A stretch of 64,000 bases of DNA from Sesamum alatum. Taxonomy: Eukaryota > Streptophyta > Magnoliopsida > Lamiales > Pedaliaceae. The notes under the pieces are model-generated. The model did not search any database and was not told the origin of the DNA. It worked only from the letters and a program-made list of their open reading frames with translations. Shown here piece after piece: positions 10,867 through 22,780 of the stretch (position 1 is its first letter; the number at the start of each line of letters is the position of its first letter). Location: positions 434,001 through 498,000 of the forward strand of contig JACGWO010000012.1 of the NCBI GenBank assembly GCA_034509735.1, given 5' to 3'. A program made the translations under genes and the position numbers.

Positions 10867-12960
10867 ATGGCCGCCGACGAGCCCTTGGATGATCTTGTAA
10901 GCGTTGATGGGAGCTCCGCTGCTGGCCATCCATCGCCGGAGGAGGCACTCAATCGGTTGCTCTCCGAGTTCAACTTGTCCGAGTTTCTTGCGTTGGCTAA
11001 TAGAGTGATTGATGATGGTGACCTCTCTTCTATGGAAGTTATCATGGATTTGAAGCGAAGATGGCATGCAAAGTTTGGAGATTCTCATTCCCGTTCATCT
11101 ATGGATGTGCATCTGTCCTCCTCCCGCACTCTTGCACCTTTTCGGCCGATCACTATCCCTCTTCGGCCTGTCCGTCGGATTCCTCGCTTACCAACATCCG
11201 AGCAAATGATGGCGTATCTTGAACCACCTGCCGTTCCCCTTCTCACATTGCCACCAGTGACATCCATGGCTTCCTCACCGACGCTAGCATTGAGTGAAGC
11301 GGCTGCAACCCTAGCGCCGTCGTCCGCATGCACCATTTTGGAAGGTTCCCAACAAGATCCGGATTTGATGATGCCTTCCTTCCAATTTGATTCACTTTCC
11401 ATCCATGGTGAAGCTCAGCCGCAACATTCCTTTACCTATCATGGAGAAAGAGCCGCCCTTCACATTGCACCGATTTGGCAAGTACCCAGCATGATCCAGA
11501 TTTGATGCTACCTTCCCAACGAGTTAATCCACCTTCCATACATGTTGAGGATCAGCCGCAATATTCCTTGTTTAGCATGGATAGAACTGTGGAAAATGCC
11601 CCGCAAGATCCTGCTTTGCTGCAACTTCCCATACATGGTGCGACACCTTCCAAAACCGTTGAGATGCAGCCGCAATATTCTATGTTAAGCATGGAGAGAT
11701 CTATCCCGCAAGATCCTCCTTTGGTGCGGCCTTCCATACAAGGTTTGGCACCTTCCTTGCACGTTGATCAGCCTTCCAAACTTGTTGAGAGGCAGCCGCA
11801 AACTTCCATACAAGGTGCGACACCTTCCTTGCACGTTGATCAACACACCAAACAGGTTGAGAGTCAGCCGCAATATTCCTTTTTTAGCATGGATGGAGCT
11901 AAGGATGGTAACATGCACAATGAGAGGCCGTTTGTCGCTTTACCACGGCCAAAGCACTCTCTCCCCTCTCTTGACAACGGACCCGTGACGAATCCACCGA
12001 AAATTTTTATTGGTAACGTTCCCCTTTCATCCCGTTACTCTACGTTATCCTCGGTTGATAAAATTACTGCTGCATTTCATAACTCTACTAGGAAAAATCT
12101 CAATTATGTTCCCCCTACAATTCAAAATGGTGAAACTATTGTTCGACCTTCGTTAAATTTAATTCGTGATGGTTCTCAACGTTGGATGCATACTATTGTG
12201 GGTTACTTTTTGGGGCGACGCCCTTATTTTCATGACATGGAGGGTTTTGCTAAGAGGTCATGGCCGATGGTGCATAGGGTCACTACCACGGCTAATGGTT
12301 TCTTTTTCTTTTCAATTTGATACGATGAAAAGCAATGGAGGAGGTGCTTGAGGAGGACCGTGGCTCTTTCAAGGGTAACTTATTGTACTCCAACGATGGG
12401 AGGCGGGAATGGCACTACGGAAACACAAACTTACTGAAGTCCCAATCTGGATTAGGCTTCTTCACCTTCCAGTGGAATTTTGGACCGATGAGGGGCTCAG
12501 TGTAGTGGCTAGTGGGATTGGAAAGCCACTTTATCAAGATGCTATCACGAAGGCATGCACGAGACTGGACTTCGCTCGTGTATGTGTTATGTTGGATATC
12601 TCTTTGAAACTTTCAAGACATATTGTTATTATGGCTCCTACAGAGGACGGACCGGAAGTCCCATGCAAGGTAGACGTGGAATATGAATAGATTCCACCAA
12701 AGTGTGATAAATGCATGTGCTTGGGGCACTCCACGGCTTCTTGCTCGCCGCAGAAACCACATACTCACACCTCGGTGAAAGTGTTTGTGCCTCGCCCCAC
12801 CACTGAGGTATGATCGGAATCTCGACCTAACGCGAGCAACCACTGAAACAGGCCACGGCTCCCACCAAGGGAAAGGAGATTGTCCTATTTAATTCCTTTG
12901 ATGCACTTGAATATGAGGACACTACTATCTCTAACACTCAGGGCCCTAAACAATGCAACC
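10867..12960 (+). pseudogene. LINE ORF1, DUF4283 and zinc knuckle, broken
   Basis: Starts at the ATG at 10867 (MAADEPLDDLVS) and stays open to 11505, then resumes in another frame (about 11475-12320). The middle holds a tandem protein repeat of the type QDPxLxxPS...HVxxQPQYSxFSM, spread over about 11350-11890. Next is a DUF4283-like region: RDGSQRWMHTIVGYFLGRRP, NGFFFFS, then after a shift ALRKHKLTEVPIWIRL, FWTDEGLSVVASGIGKPLY and ITKACTRLDFARVCVML. A stop at 12688 precedes a CX2CX4HX4C knuckle (CDKCMCLGHSTASC, about 12707-12750). The tail KGKEIVLFNSFDAL resembles the end of ORF1 in the other copy. ORF1 proteins of plant LINEs bind the element RNA. The repeat expansion is not seen in the two other copies. 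Confidence 0.85.
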
Positions 12961-12976
12961 CTTCTGCACTGGATTT

Positions 12977-15900
12977 ATGATTAACGCAGCTGTTTGGAAC
13001 GTGCGCGACCTGAACCGACGAGATCACCAAGTGGCAGTTGGAGAATTTGTCTCGGAATACAGGTTATGTTTTCTTGGTATACTTGAAACTCGTGCATCTC
13101 CTGTTAATGTCGTTCGTATTCAATCTTGTGTGTTACCTCGATGGAATTGGTTTTCGGATTATTCTATTGTGGCTAACCGTATTTGGCTTGCTTGGAACGA
13201 TGATGAGCTTGATGTTGAAATCTTATTGTTGCATCTACAATTCATACACTGTAGATTGTTTACTTAAAGACATCATGTCCATATTCTTGTTACGAGTGTC
13301 TATGGGGCTAATGAGGTTGGGACTAGACGTGACCTTTGGCAGGAACTCAGTGGCATTTCCTCGGGGTTCTCAGATCAGCCATGGCTGGTTCTCGGGGATT
13401 TTAATGCGGTGGTGGATATGAGTGAGGTATGCGGTCGATCGGGAGACATCCGTGTTGCTATGGAGGATTTTAGGACTTGTCTGATGGACACTGGACTCAT
13501 TCACCTACCCATGCAGGGATGTACGTTTACATGGCACAATTGTAGTGAAGATCATCGGAGCCTATGGAAGAAACTTGACCATATGCTAGTCCATGATAGT
13601 TGGTTCAGGCAGTGGCCGGATAGCTACTACCATAGTCTTAACCCTCGGACTTCGGATCACTCTCCCTTGGTTCTTCAGAGTAATTCCTCTGTCCCACAGG
13701 CTGGCATGTTCCAGTTTGATAACTATTTGGCTTCTTCTCCATCCTTTATTCCTATTGTTCGGGATGTCTGGCGCCATCAGATAGTCGGCACGCAGGTATG
13801 CGGTCACACGAAAACTGAAAGCCCTGAAACCTATTTTTCGAGCACCGCGAAAGAAAAAAGGTGACCTTGCCCTGAACATTACTTTAGCGGCAGAATTCCT
13901 TGCATTAGCTCAATCGATTCTACAGCTGGATAGACATAATTCCCTTCTCCTACATCTGGAGTATTGTTGCCGTGTGGTCTATTTGAAGGCAACTAAATTG
14001 GAAGAAAAAATGCTGCAGCAACGGGCCAACATCCAATGGCTCAAAGGAGGGGACCAGTGTACTAGGGTTTTCTTCCGAAAGGTGACTAAACGACAAGCTT
14101 CTTAAATGTATTTTTCAAATCAATACTTCAGACGGCTTAACTAGGACGGACTAGCAGGAGGTGGTTGATGAATTTGTTAGTTACTACCAGGGTCTTCTTG
14201 GTGGGGAGCGTCGGACCAGGCATATCGATATCCGGTATCTCCGTCCATGGGCAAGGCATATTCTTACCGCTGATGAATGCGTCCACCTTGTGATGCCTGT
14301 TACTGAGCAGACGTTAAAGAGGCTTTCTTCGACGTGGCGGAGGACAAGTCTCCGGGACCAGATGGATATTCAGCAGGGTTCTACAAAGCGCGTGGCCTGT
14401 TATTGGAGACGAGATAGCTACGGTAGTGATTGATTTCTTCACCCGTGGAAGATTACTGAAGCAGGTTAATGCTACTTTGCTTGCCCTTATCCCGAAAGTC
14501 CAATCTCCTGTCACTGTGGCAGATTTCCACCCTATCTCGTGTTGCAACGTATTATATAAGGCTATCACGAAGATCATTGTGCAGAGATTACAACCTTTAC
14601 TGGGTAGATTGATTAGCTCGACACAGAATGCTTTTGTTCCGGGCCGATCTATTAGTGAGAATATATTATTGGCCCAAGAACTTTTTGATGGGTATAATCA
14701 GCAGCGAACACCTCCAAGATGTGCCTTGAAAGTAGATTTGAGGAGAGTATATGACACGGTGGAATGGGACTTTCTATCAGCAACATTGGACCTTTTCGGG
14801 ATTCCCGGCTCAATTCCAGGGATGGGTGGAGGAGTGTGTTACGACGACCTCTTTTTCGATTTGCCTTAATGGTAGCATATATGGTTTCTTCACTGTTGCT
14901 CGTGGGGCTAAGACAAGGTGACCCAATGTCACCTTATCTATTTGTTCTCATCATGGAGGTTCTTCGGATGATTCTTCAACAGCTGATTGAACAGGATAAC
15001 AGATTTAGGTTTCATTGGAAGTGCCAGGAGATTGGATTTTTCCAGTTGAGCTTCGCTGATGACCTGTTGTTATTCAGCAGCGCCGATGAAGGGTCGTTGG
15101 GTGTGTTCAATAGGGGCCTTCACATTTTCTCGGACCTGTCTGGCCTGTTTGCTAACTCTGCTAGGAGTCAGATTATAATATCCAAATCAGCCCAGGCCAA
15201 CAAAGACACCCTCATTCAGTTATTGGGATTCCAGGAGGGTCTCTTGCCGGTTAGATGCCTTGGTCTCCCACTTTTGCCTTCCTGCCTTAAAATATTCGAC
15301 TGCCAGCCTTTGTTGCAGAAAATTGAGAAGTGGATCAAAAGTTGGGAAGGTATTCAGTTGATTAAGTCAGTCCTCATGGCTTTTAACACATATTGGTCAT
15401 TGGCATTTATTTTGCCCAAAGGGACTATACGGCGTATTGAGCAGATGATGAGGACCTTCCTTTGGAAAGGGTCCTCACAAATAGGTTACGCGAAGGTGGC
15501 TTGGTCACAAGTATGTCTACCTAGGGACGAAGGTGGACAGGGTACTCGGGATATTCAGACCCTAAATGCTGCTCTGATGAGCAAGCATCTGTGGGCGATT
15601 ATAAACCATATCACTTCCTCTATTTGGGTGACGTGGATTTTACCAGTACAAACTTCGTGGAAAATCAGTTTGGACGGTGGGAGATAACACGGGTTCTTGG
15701 GCGTGGAGGAAACTTCTCCGACTACGACCTATTTTGCAGCCTCGAATAGAGTATGTTATTGGAGATGGTGGCTCTACATCTCTATGGCATGACCCTTGGC
15801 ATCATCTTGGACCACTTATCCATCGGCTCCCAAGGGCTCCTAGCCTGACGAGTACATCAGGAACTGATTTAGTGCAATCTTTCATCCTTGAGGGAGAGTA

Positions 15901-16586
15901 GAATTGGCCAATTATTACGGACATGGAGTGTTTGGTGATTTTACATTCTTTGCCGACCATTCATGGTGGCCATGATCGGATTTTGTGGAGAGGGACGGGG
16001 AAGGGTTTTTTTACGTCGGAGGCATATAGGGCTCTTCGAGCATCCTCAACAAAGGTAGTATGGCCTTCACTGCTTTTGGGCCCTTTCAAGATTCCACGGA
16101 ACGCGTTTATCCTATGGCTTGCTATTCTTGGAAGATTATCCACTATGGATAGGCCTTGGTTACTTCACTTGGATACTTCTTGTATTTTATGCAATGACGG
16201 GCTACCTGAAACCCATTCCCACATGTTCTTTTGATTGTCGGTTTTCACGTCAATGCCTTGGGGCCGTTAGATGCCTAGTTCGGTTTCCGTGGCCGAACCG
16301 TGAGTGGAAAACGGATATCACTTGGGCGGCAACAAAGTGGAGAGGACAGCATGTTATCAACGCAGCGTATAGGGCATTATTGGCATCACTTATCTATCAC
16401 CTTTGGCAAGAACGCAATCGAAGGAGGTTCCAACAGACGGAGCGCACCGCTATTACAATAGGTCATCTGGTGGTTGAAGAAATCCGGCAACTTATTTTGA
16501 GTTCTGAGCTTCCTTGTAATATTAGTACTATAGCATTATATAGACTTTGGCGGATTCCTTGGACACATTCCCAAGGAACCATTTGA
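12977..16586 (+). pseudogene. LINE ORF2, endonuclease, reverse transcriptase, zf-RVT; broken
   Basis: Starts near 12977 (MINAAVWNVRDLNRRDH), the usual beginning of the AP-type endonuclease domain. That domain continues with VLGDFNAVVDMSEVCG, FTWHNCSEDHRSLWKKLDH and RTSDHSPLVL to about 13800. RT follows in pieces: EDKSPGPDGYSAGF (shifted, about 14330), LKQVNATLLALIPKVQSP, FHPISCCNVLYK, QNAFVPGRSISENILLAQEL, then GLRQGDPMSPYLF and the catalytic FADD at 15052-15063. The C-terminus has zf-RVT (IPRNAFILWLAILGRLST, CILCNDGLPETHSHMFF) and the tail ALYRLWRIPW before the stop near 16586. At least five frameshifts or stops occur (about 13260, 13800, 14100, 14400, 14860). The product would nick the target and copy element RNA onto it. 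Confidence 0.9.
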
Positions 16587-16645
16587 TTGACTTGTAATCT
16601 TTGTACTTCTATCTTTTAATGAAACTTACCTTCACCGAAAAAAAA
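16587..16645 (+). other. LINE 3' UTR and A-run
   Basis: Short 3' UTR with cttttaatgaaactta followed by an A-run at 16638-16651 that merges with the target-site duplication. This is the 3' end used for target-primed reverse transcription. Confidence 0.8.
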
Positions 16646-18525
16646 AAAAAATGAGTCATCAATCAGTCAATGATAAGGACTGAAAGCACAAGGTGTTTCC
16701 TACGATTGTGTAGAGTATTAGGCATTTATCCGGACGTACGATTGATTACGAAGGTTGACCAAGCCCTCGATATGGCAAAGATAAAAGTGCATTAGCGTCT
16801 AAATTTGTTTAAAGGAGTTTTCTCGTTGTGCAAAGGTACAAAGCTGAGTCCATGGCTCGAAAGAGTGTTTTAGATGTAGTCCTAGTGCATTTTTATGTTG
16901 AATAAGATGGAGTCCTAATCGTATAATCGAAGAGTGACTTTAATATTGATTATTAGAGTCAATGCGAATATATGTATAGCAAAAAATGAGTCATCTATCA
17001 GTAAATGATAAGGACTCAAAGCACAATGTGTTTCCAACAATTGTGTTGAGTATTAGGCATGTATATGGACGTACGATTGATTATGAAGGTTCTCCAAGCC
17101 CTCGATATGGCAAAGATAAAAGTGCATTAGTGTCTAAACTTGTTTAAAGGAGTTTGTCGTTGCGCAAAGATACAAAACTGAGTCAATGACTTGAAAGAGT
17201 GTTGTAGATGTAGTACTAGTACATTTTTATGTTGAATAATATGGTGTCCTAATTGTATAATCGAAGAGTGGTTTAATATTGATTATTAGAGTCAATACGA
17301 ATATATTTATAGCAAAAAATGAGTTATCTATCAGTCAATGATAAGGACTGAAAGCACAAGGTGTTTCCTACGATTGTGTTGAGTATCAGGCATGTATCCG
17401 GACGTACGATTGATCATGAAGGTTCTCCAAGCCCTCGTATGGCAAAGGTAAAAGTGCATTAGTGTCTAAACTTGTTTAAAGGAGTTTGTCGTTGTGCAAA
17501 GGTACAAAGCTGAGTCCATGACTCAAAAGAGTGTTCCTGGATGTTGTCCTAGTGCATTTTTATATTGAATAAGATGGAGTCCTAGTCATATAATCGGAGA
17601 GTGGCTTTAATATTGATTATTAGAGTCAATATGAATATATTTATAGCCAAAACTGAATCATCTATCAGTCAATGAAAAGGACTGAAAGCATAAGGTGTTT
17701 TCTACGATTTTGTTCAGTATTAGGCATGTATCCGGACGTACGATTGATTATGAAGGTTCTCCAAGCCCTCGGTATGGCAAAGGTAAAAGTGCATTACCGT
17801 CTAAACTTGTTTAAAGGAGTTTGTCGTTGTGCAAAGGTACAAAGCTGAGTCCATGACTCAAAAGAGTGTTCTAGATGTAGTCCTAGTGCATTTTTATGTT
17901 GAATAAGATGGAACCCTAGTCATATAATCGGAGAGTGGCTTAAATATTTATTATTAGAGTCAATACGAATATATTTATAGCCAAAACTGAGTCATCTATC
18001 AGTCAATGATAAAGGACTGAAAGCATAAGGTGTTTCCTACGATTTGTTTAGTATTAGGCATGTATCCGGACGTACGATTGATTATGAAGGTTCTCCAAGC
18101 CCTCAATATGGCAAAGAATAAAAGTCCATTAGTATCTAAACTTGTTTAAAGGAGTTTGTCGTTGCGCAAAGGTACAAAGCTAAGTCCATCACCTGAAGAG
18201 TGTTCTAGATGTATTCCTAGTGCATTTTTATGTTCAATAAGATCGAGTCCTAGTCGTATAATCGAAGAATGGCTTTCAATTTTGATTATTAGAGTCAATA
18301 ACGAATATTTTTATAGTCAGAAATGATTCATGTATCAGTCAATGATAAGGACTGAAAACACAAGGTGTTTCCTACGATTGTGTTGAGTATTACGCATGTA
18401 TCCGGACGTACGATTGATTACGAAGGTTGACCAAGCCCTCGATATGGCAAAGATAAAAGGGAATAAGTGTCTAAATTTGTTTAAAGGAGTTTGTCGTTGT
18501 GCAAAGGTACAAAGCTGAGTCCATG
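16646..18525 (+). repeat. 335-bp satellite block, about 5.6 monomers
   Basis: Monomer starts (tgagtcatctatcag) lie at about 16987, 17320, 17653 and 17988, giving a 333-335 bp period. The last monomer (about 18425) is of the subtype with ggttgaccaagccc and aaaagggaataagtgtc. The block ends at ccatg (18521-18525), the left target-site duplication of the Gypsy element. Confidence 0.93.
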
Positions 18526-19298
18526 TGATACGGATAGGATGTGAGACCCATTGGATATAAGGATCCAAGAACCAAACGTATAGAAATAGGCAGCGGATAT
18601 CCCAGATCGATGATCTAGTTTGATCGTACCTGGAGGTTGAAAGCACCTTGACCCGTTGGCTATATGGCAGCCAAGAACCTTGGGTATGGTGAACGCCACA
18701 AGATATTGCTCAAGCATCTTGATAAGTTCTAAATAATTGAAACTCGGAGAATTCAACCTCACAAGAAGAAAGTTTATATTAATTCAAAGTCTGATTTTTA
18801 CAAATGATAACCATGGTCTTTTTATAGGCTTCAAATGGAAGCCCAAGGGTCTCAAGAGTTAATTCTAACCTTGGGACTTTAGGAGCATTAAAGTGGCACT
18901 TTTGACCGCATTAACAAGACTTAGAAAAACAAGAATGACCCTTTGACTACTATGATGTCTCTTGGTCTTCTAATGCTGAAAGTAAACTAATTAGAAAAAA
19001 ATAATGGACTCTCTTTTTGGGCTTGGTGGGTTTTGGACGAATTTGTGGCCTCCTTTTCTTCAAATGAAGTCTTCAACCTTGAGCCCAACTATTTAGATGC
19101 ATTCTAGCCTATCTACTTGAAGAATATTCATCATTGGACCTTCTATTGATCTCTAATGCATTGGCCCGTTGATTTCCATCTATAAGAATCAGCAAAGCTT
19201 TGTTCATTTTCTTAGCTCTTGCCCTCGTAATCGGACCCCCATTAATTCTCAAAGGATCTTCCTTGCTTTGAGTTGTAAGCTTCGGATGGTCCCTATCA
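18526..19298 (-). repeat. Gypsy 3' LTR (773 bp)
   Basis: Starts, on the minus strand, TGATAGGGACCATCCG at 19298 and ends CCGTATCA at 18526. It matches 24178-24952 with scattered substitutions. The pol frame runs from internal sequence across 19298 into this LTR (19109-19384, containing GPITRARAKKMNKAL), so the end of pol is encoded inside the LTR. Confidence 0.93.
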
Positions 19299-20200
19299 TT
19301 TCCTTCTTCTTCAGAAGGATTCGACCTCGAATCTGATTCTGCATCAAAAGGAGAAAGATCAGTCACATTAAAAGAAGCGCTCACATTGTACTCACCGGGA
19401 AGGTCTAGTTTGTAGGCATTATCGTTGAGCTCGCAATCACTTGAAATGGACCATCCCCCTCGCTCGCAATTTTGACCTTCGCTTTTGCGGGAAATCTCTC
19501 TTTCTCAAGTGTAACCAAACCCAATCACCAGGTCTCAAAAATGACTTGCTTGTGTCCTTTGTTGGCTTGTTTTGCATAAAGTTCAGTTTGCTTTTCTCAA
19601 TATTGAGCTTTACCTTTTCATGCAACCTCTTTATCAATTCTGCCTTAGCTTTTCCATCAAGATTCGTTCGCTCATCAACAGGAATAGGCACAAGATCAAG
19701 TGGAGTCAATGAATTGAAGCCATAAACAATTTCAAAAGGAGTAAATTTAGTAGCAGAATGAACACTCCTGTTATATGCAAATTCAGCAAATGGCAAACAA
19801 TCTTCCCAATTCTTCAAGTTCTTTTGAATCAAAGCTCTAAGCAATTGAGATAAGGAATTCACTACTTCAGTTTGTCCATCAGTTTGTGGATGACAAGTAG
19901 TAGAAAATAGAAGTTTAGTTCCCAATTTAACTCCACAACACACGCCAAAAATGACTCAAAAATTTTGCATCTCTGTCACTCACAATCGTTCTTGGAATTC
20001 CATGCAATCTCACAAATTTGTCGAAGAACAAATCAGCATTATGAATAGCATCATCACTTTTATTACATGGAATGAAATGAGCCATTTTAGAAAATCTATC
20101 GACAACCACAAACACAGAATCTCTTCCTTTTTTTGTCCTACATAAACCCAAACAAACATAGAGATGTCCACCCACGGTTCACTAGGAATAGGTAAAGGTT
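19109..20200 (-). pseudogene. Gypsy integrase and pol C-terminus, broken
   Basis: The zinc-binding part and start of the core end the preceding piece. The core then reads in a shifted frame with [20 protein letters not shown] and [14 protein letters not shown] (second catalytic D). After another shift it continues at 19437-19943 with [20 protein letters not shown] (third catalytic acid, E). The segment that should hold the first catalytic D, around WVDIS at about 20160, is damaged by a small deletion and shift. The tail has [17 protein letters not shown], then FNVTDLSPFDAESDSRSNP and GPITRARAKK, ending inside the LTR at about 19109. The integrase would insert the cDNA. This copy is inactive because the DDE set is split over three frames. 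Confidence 0.9.
19299..19315 (-). other. Gypsy polypurine tract
   Basis: On the minus strand the sequence just before the 3' LTR is ctgaagaagaaggaa, purine-rich after its first bases, directly followed by the TG of the LTR. Expected plus-strand primer site. Confidence 0.7.
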
Positions 20201-20942
20201 GATACAATCCATGAGGTTTTGATTTTGATTTGGCACATTTACAAGTTATGCACCGATCACATATTTTCTCAACATCAACACGCATACCAGGCCAAAAGAA
20301 ATGATCACGTAATACTTCCATGATTTTATGTACACCAAAGTGTCCCATTAAACCTCCCCCGTGTGCCTCTCTAACAAGCAACTCCCGTATAGAACATTTA
20401 GGGATGCAAAGTTTATGTTCACGAAACAAGTATCCCTCATGTTTATAGAACTTCCCAAACGCAGCATGTTCACAAGCTAAATAAATAGACCTAAAATCAG
20501 AATCATTGGCATACATTTCTTTTATTAACTCAAAACCAAGAAGTTTAGAGCTCAAAGTAGTGATTAAAGCATACCTTCGGAATAATGCATCAGCTACAAT
20601 GTTTTCCGTTCCTTTCTTGTATTTGATCACATAAGGAAATGATTCAATGAATTCCACCCATTTCATATGCCTCTTGCTCAACTTACCTTGGCCTTTGAGA
20701 TACTTAAGAGACTCGTGATCCATATGAATCACAAACTCCTTTGGCCACAAGTAGTGCTGCCATGTCTCTAATGCTCTCACCAAAGCATAAAGCTCCTTAT
20801 CGTATGTCGGATAGTTCAATTGAGCTCCCTTCAACTTCTCGCTGAAGTATGCAATTGGTCGTTCCTCCTGTATCAAAACAGCTCCTACCCCGACTCCAGA
20901 TGCATCACATTCAAGTTCAAATGATTTATCAAAGTTAGGCAA
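20010..20942 (-). pseudogene. Gypsy RNase H and integrase zinc-binding region
   Basis: An open stretch of 310 codons. RNase [71 protein letters not shown]. The catalytic acids in CDASG, YDKEL and MDHESL are present. The integrase N-terminus follows, with HFGVHK...RDHFFWPGM and [13 protein letters not shown] giving an H-H-C-C zinc-binding motif. The frame leaves the integrase core after WVDISM because of a small deletion, so the last 45 codons here are out-of-frame sequence. Confidence 0.92.
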
Positions 20943-21760
20943 TGCAATAATAGGCGCAGTAGTTAGTTTTCTTTTAGGAGATCAAAAGCTTGTCGTTGTT
21001 TTTCTCCCCAATGAAAACCAACTTCTTTCTTAACAATTTCATTTAATGGAGCAGCAATGGTACTAAAATCCTTTACAAACGGCCTATAGAAGCTTGCAAG
21101 ACCATGAAAACTTCTTACCTCAGCAATGCTCTTAGGAGTTGGCCAGTCTAGAATAGCCTTGACTTTATCCTTTTCCATTTCAGTTCCATTAGCACTTACT
21201 ACAAATCCAAGAAAAACAACTTTATCCATGCAAAAAGAACACTTCTTAAGATTAGCATACAATGATTCTGCTCTTAAAGTGTCTAGCACAGCACGAACAT
21301 GTTCAAGATGTTCTTCTATGCTTTTGCTATAAATAAGGATGTCATCAAAGTACCACAAACTTCCCAATAAAGGCACGCAAAACATGGTTCATTAATCTCA
21401 TGAAAGTGCTTGGTGCATTAGTTAACCCACAAGGCATGACTAACCACTCATATAAACCATATTTTGTTTTAAAAGCAGTTTTCCATTCATCCCCTTCTCT
21501 AATCCGGATTTGATGATATCCACTCTTTAAATCAATCTTTGTGAAGATTATAGCACAATACAATTCATCAAGCATACCATCTAACCTAGGAATAGGATAG
21601 TGATACTTTACCGTGATTTTATTGATGGCTCGACAATCTGAACACATTCTCCATGATCCATCTTTCTTTGGTACTACGATCACCGGTACGGCACATGGAC
21701 TCATGCTTTCTCGAATATTCCCTCTTGTTAATAATTCCTCCATTTGCCTTTGGATTTCCT
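20943..21760 (-). pseudogene. Gypsy reverse transcriptase, split at the active site
   Basis: The first part (to about 21345) has [51 protein letters not shown] (first catalytic D), [20 protein letters not shown] and [20 protein letters not shown]. The second part, in a new frame, begins [11 protein letters not shown] (21341-21352 encodes YFDD) and continues LKKCSFCMDKVVFLGFVVS and SFHGLASFYRPFVKDF. A deletion of about two bases directly before the TAC of YFDD causes the shift. Apart from that, all recognisable RT motifs are intact, so the break looks recent. Confidence 0.92.
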
Positions 21761-22780
21761 TTGTCTCCTCTCCTCGGGATTTACCCTATAAGCTGGTCGG
21801 TTTGGTAGTACGGCCCCTGGAATGAAGTCCATTTGATGCTCAATTCCCCTTATTGGTGGCAATCCGATTGGCTCTTCTTCCGGGAAGACGTCATCATATT
21901 CCTTCAAAAGAGCCACAAAAGCACTAGGCAAAGATGGGGTTAGTTCATTAGTGTTCAGTGCCTCGTTAAACACCATCACTAACACACTCTTTTTTTCAAG
22001 TAATGCTCTTTTCATCTCACTTGCTTTTGCATAGAAATTCGACTTCTTTTTGCCCTCACATTCATCCATTTTCTTTTCCTTCTCAATCTCACTAAATTCT
22101 TCTTTATTTTTCTCTCCACTCTTTTTTTCTTTCAGATTTTTCACCTCATTCTTGCCTTTCTTTTTTTTTTCCGGCTCTCTCAATTTTCTTGCTTGAGACA
22201 TTTTGAATTGATCTTCTTGAACTTGTTGGGGGTTCAAGGAAACAAGCTGAAAGTTTTGATCATGATGCTTGAGTGTGTAACGGTTTAGAAAACCATCATA
22301 AGTCACCCTCCTATCGAACTGCCACGGTCTGCCCAAGAGGATGTGACTAGCATGCATTGGCACTACGTCACATAGAACGTCATCCTTGTAGTTACCAACG
22401 GAAAATGAGACCAAACTTGTTTACTCACCCGAATTTCTCTACAATCATTAAGCCATTGCAACTTATATGAGTTGGGATGCTTCGTGGTTGCTAAGTTCAA
22501 TTTCTCCACGATTTCACAACTAGCAACATTAGCACAACTTCCTCCATCAATAATTAACATGCATACCTTCCCTTGAACTAAACATCTTGTATGAAAGATG
22601 TTCTCCCTTTGTTGTTCGGCATCGTCCACCTTCATTTGCATGTTTAGAGCTCTTCTTACCACCAAAAGCTCTCCATGTTCGGGTGTAGTCTCCTCAACTT
22701 GCTCGTCATCGCTAGGTTCATGCTCACTTTCAGATTCTACGTCGCCATTTTCCCTTAAGATCATCACTCTCTTGTTGATG
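21728..22780 (-). pseudogene. Gypsy protease and protease-RT linker
   Basis: The protease active site is in CMLIIDGGSCANVASCEIV (about 22540), the D-G-G-S form that I recall as usual in this plant Gypsy group, followed by HPNSYKLQWLND. The frame switches near 22400 to NYKDDVLCDVVPMHASHILL and GRPWQFDRRVTYDGF. A long, highly charged lysine/glutamate linker follows (about 22000-22200), then VFPEEEPIGLPPIRGIEHQ and [15 protein letters not shown], the usual entry to RT. The protease would process the polyprotein. The frame break near 22400 separates it from upstream sequence. Confidence 0.88.

Larger units (their letters stand above)
10837..16645 (+). mobile_element. LINE (L1-type non-LTR retrotransposon), near full length
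   Basis: A 5.8-kb element with ORF1 (nucleic-acid-binding), ORF2 (endonuclease-RT) and a terminal A-run. It sits precisely inside a satellite monomer: aaaaaatgagtcatc occurs at 10822-10836 and again at 16646-16660, a 15-bp target-site duplication in which the A-run merges with the second copy. Target-primed insertion by an L1-type endonuclease explains both features. It belongs to the same broad family as the two minus-strand LINEs. Both ORFs have several frameshifts, so it is a dead copy. Confidence 0.92.

Noticed and set aside
18335..18762. Open frames running from satellite into the Gypsy LTR
   Set aside because: They cross the insertion boundary at 18526, so they cannot predate the insertion; similar accidental frames recur at 24074-24351.
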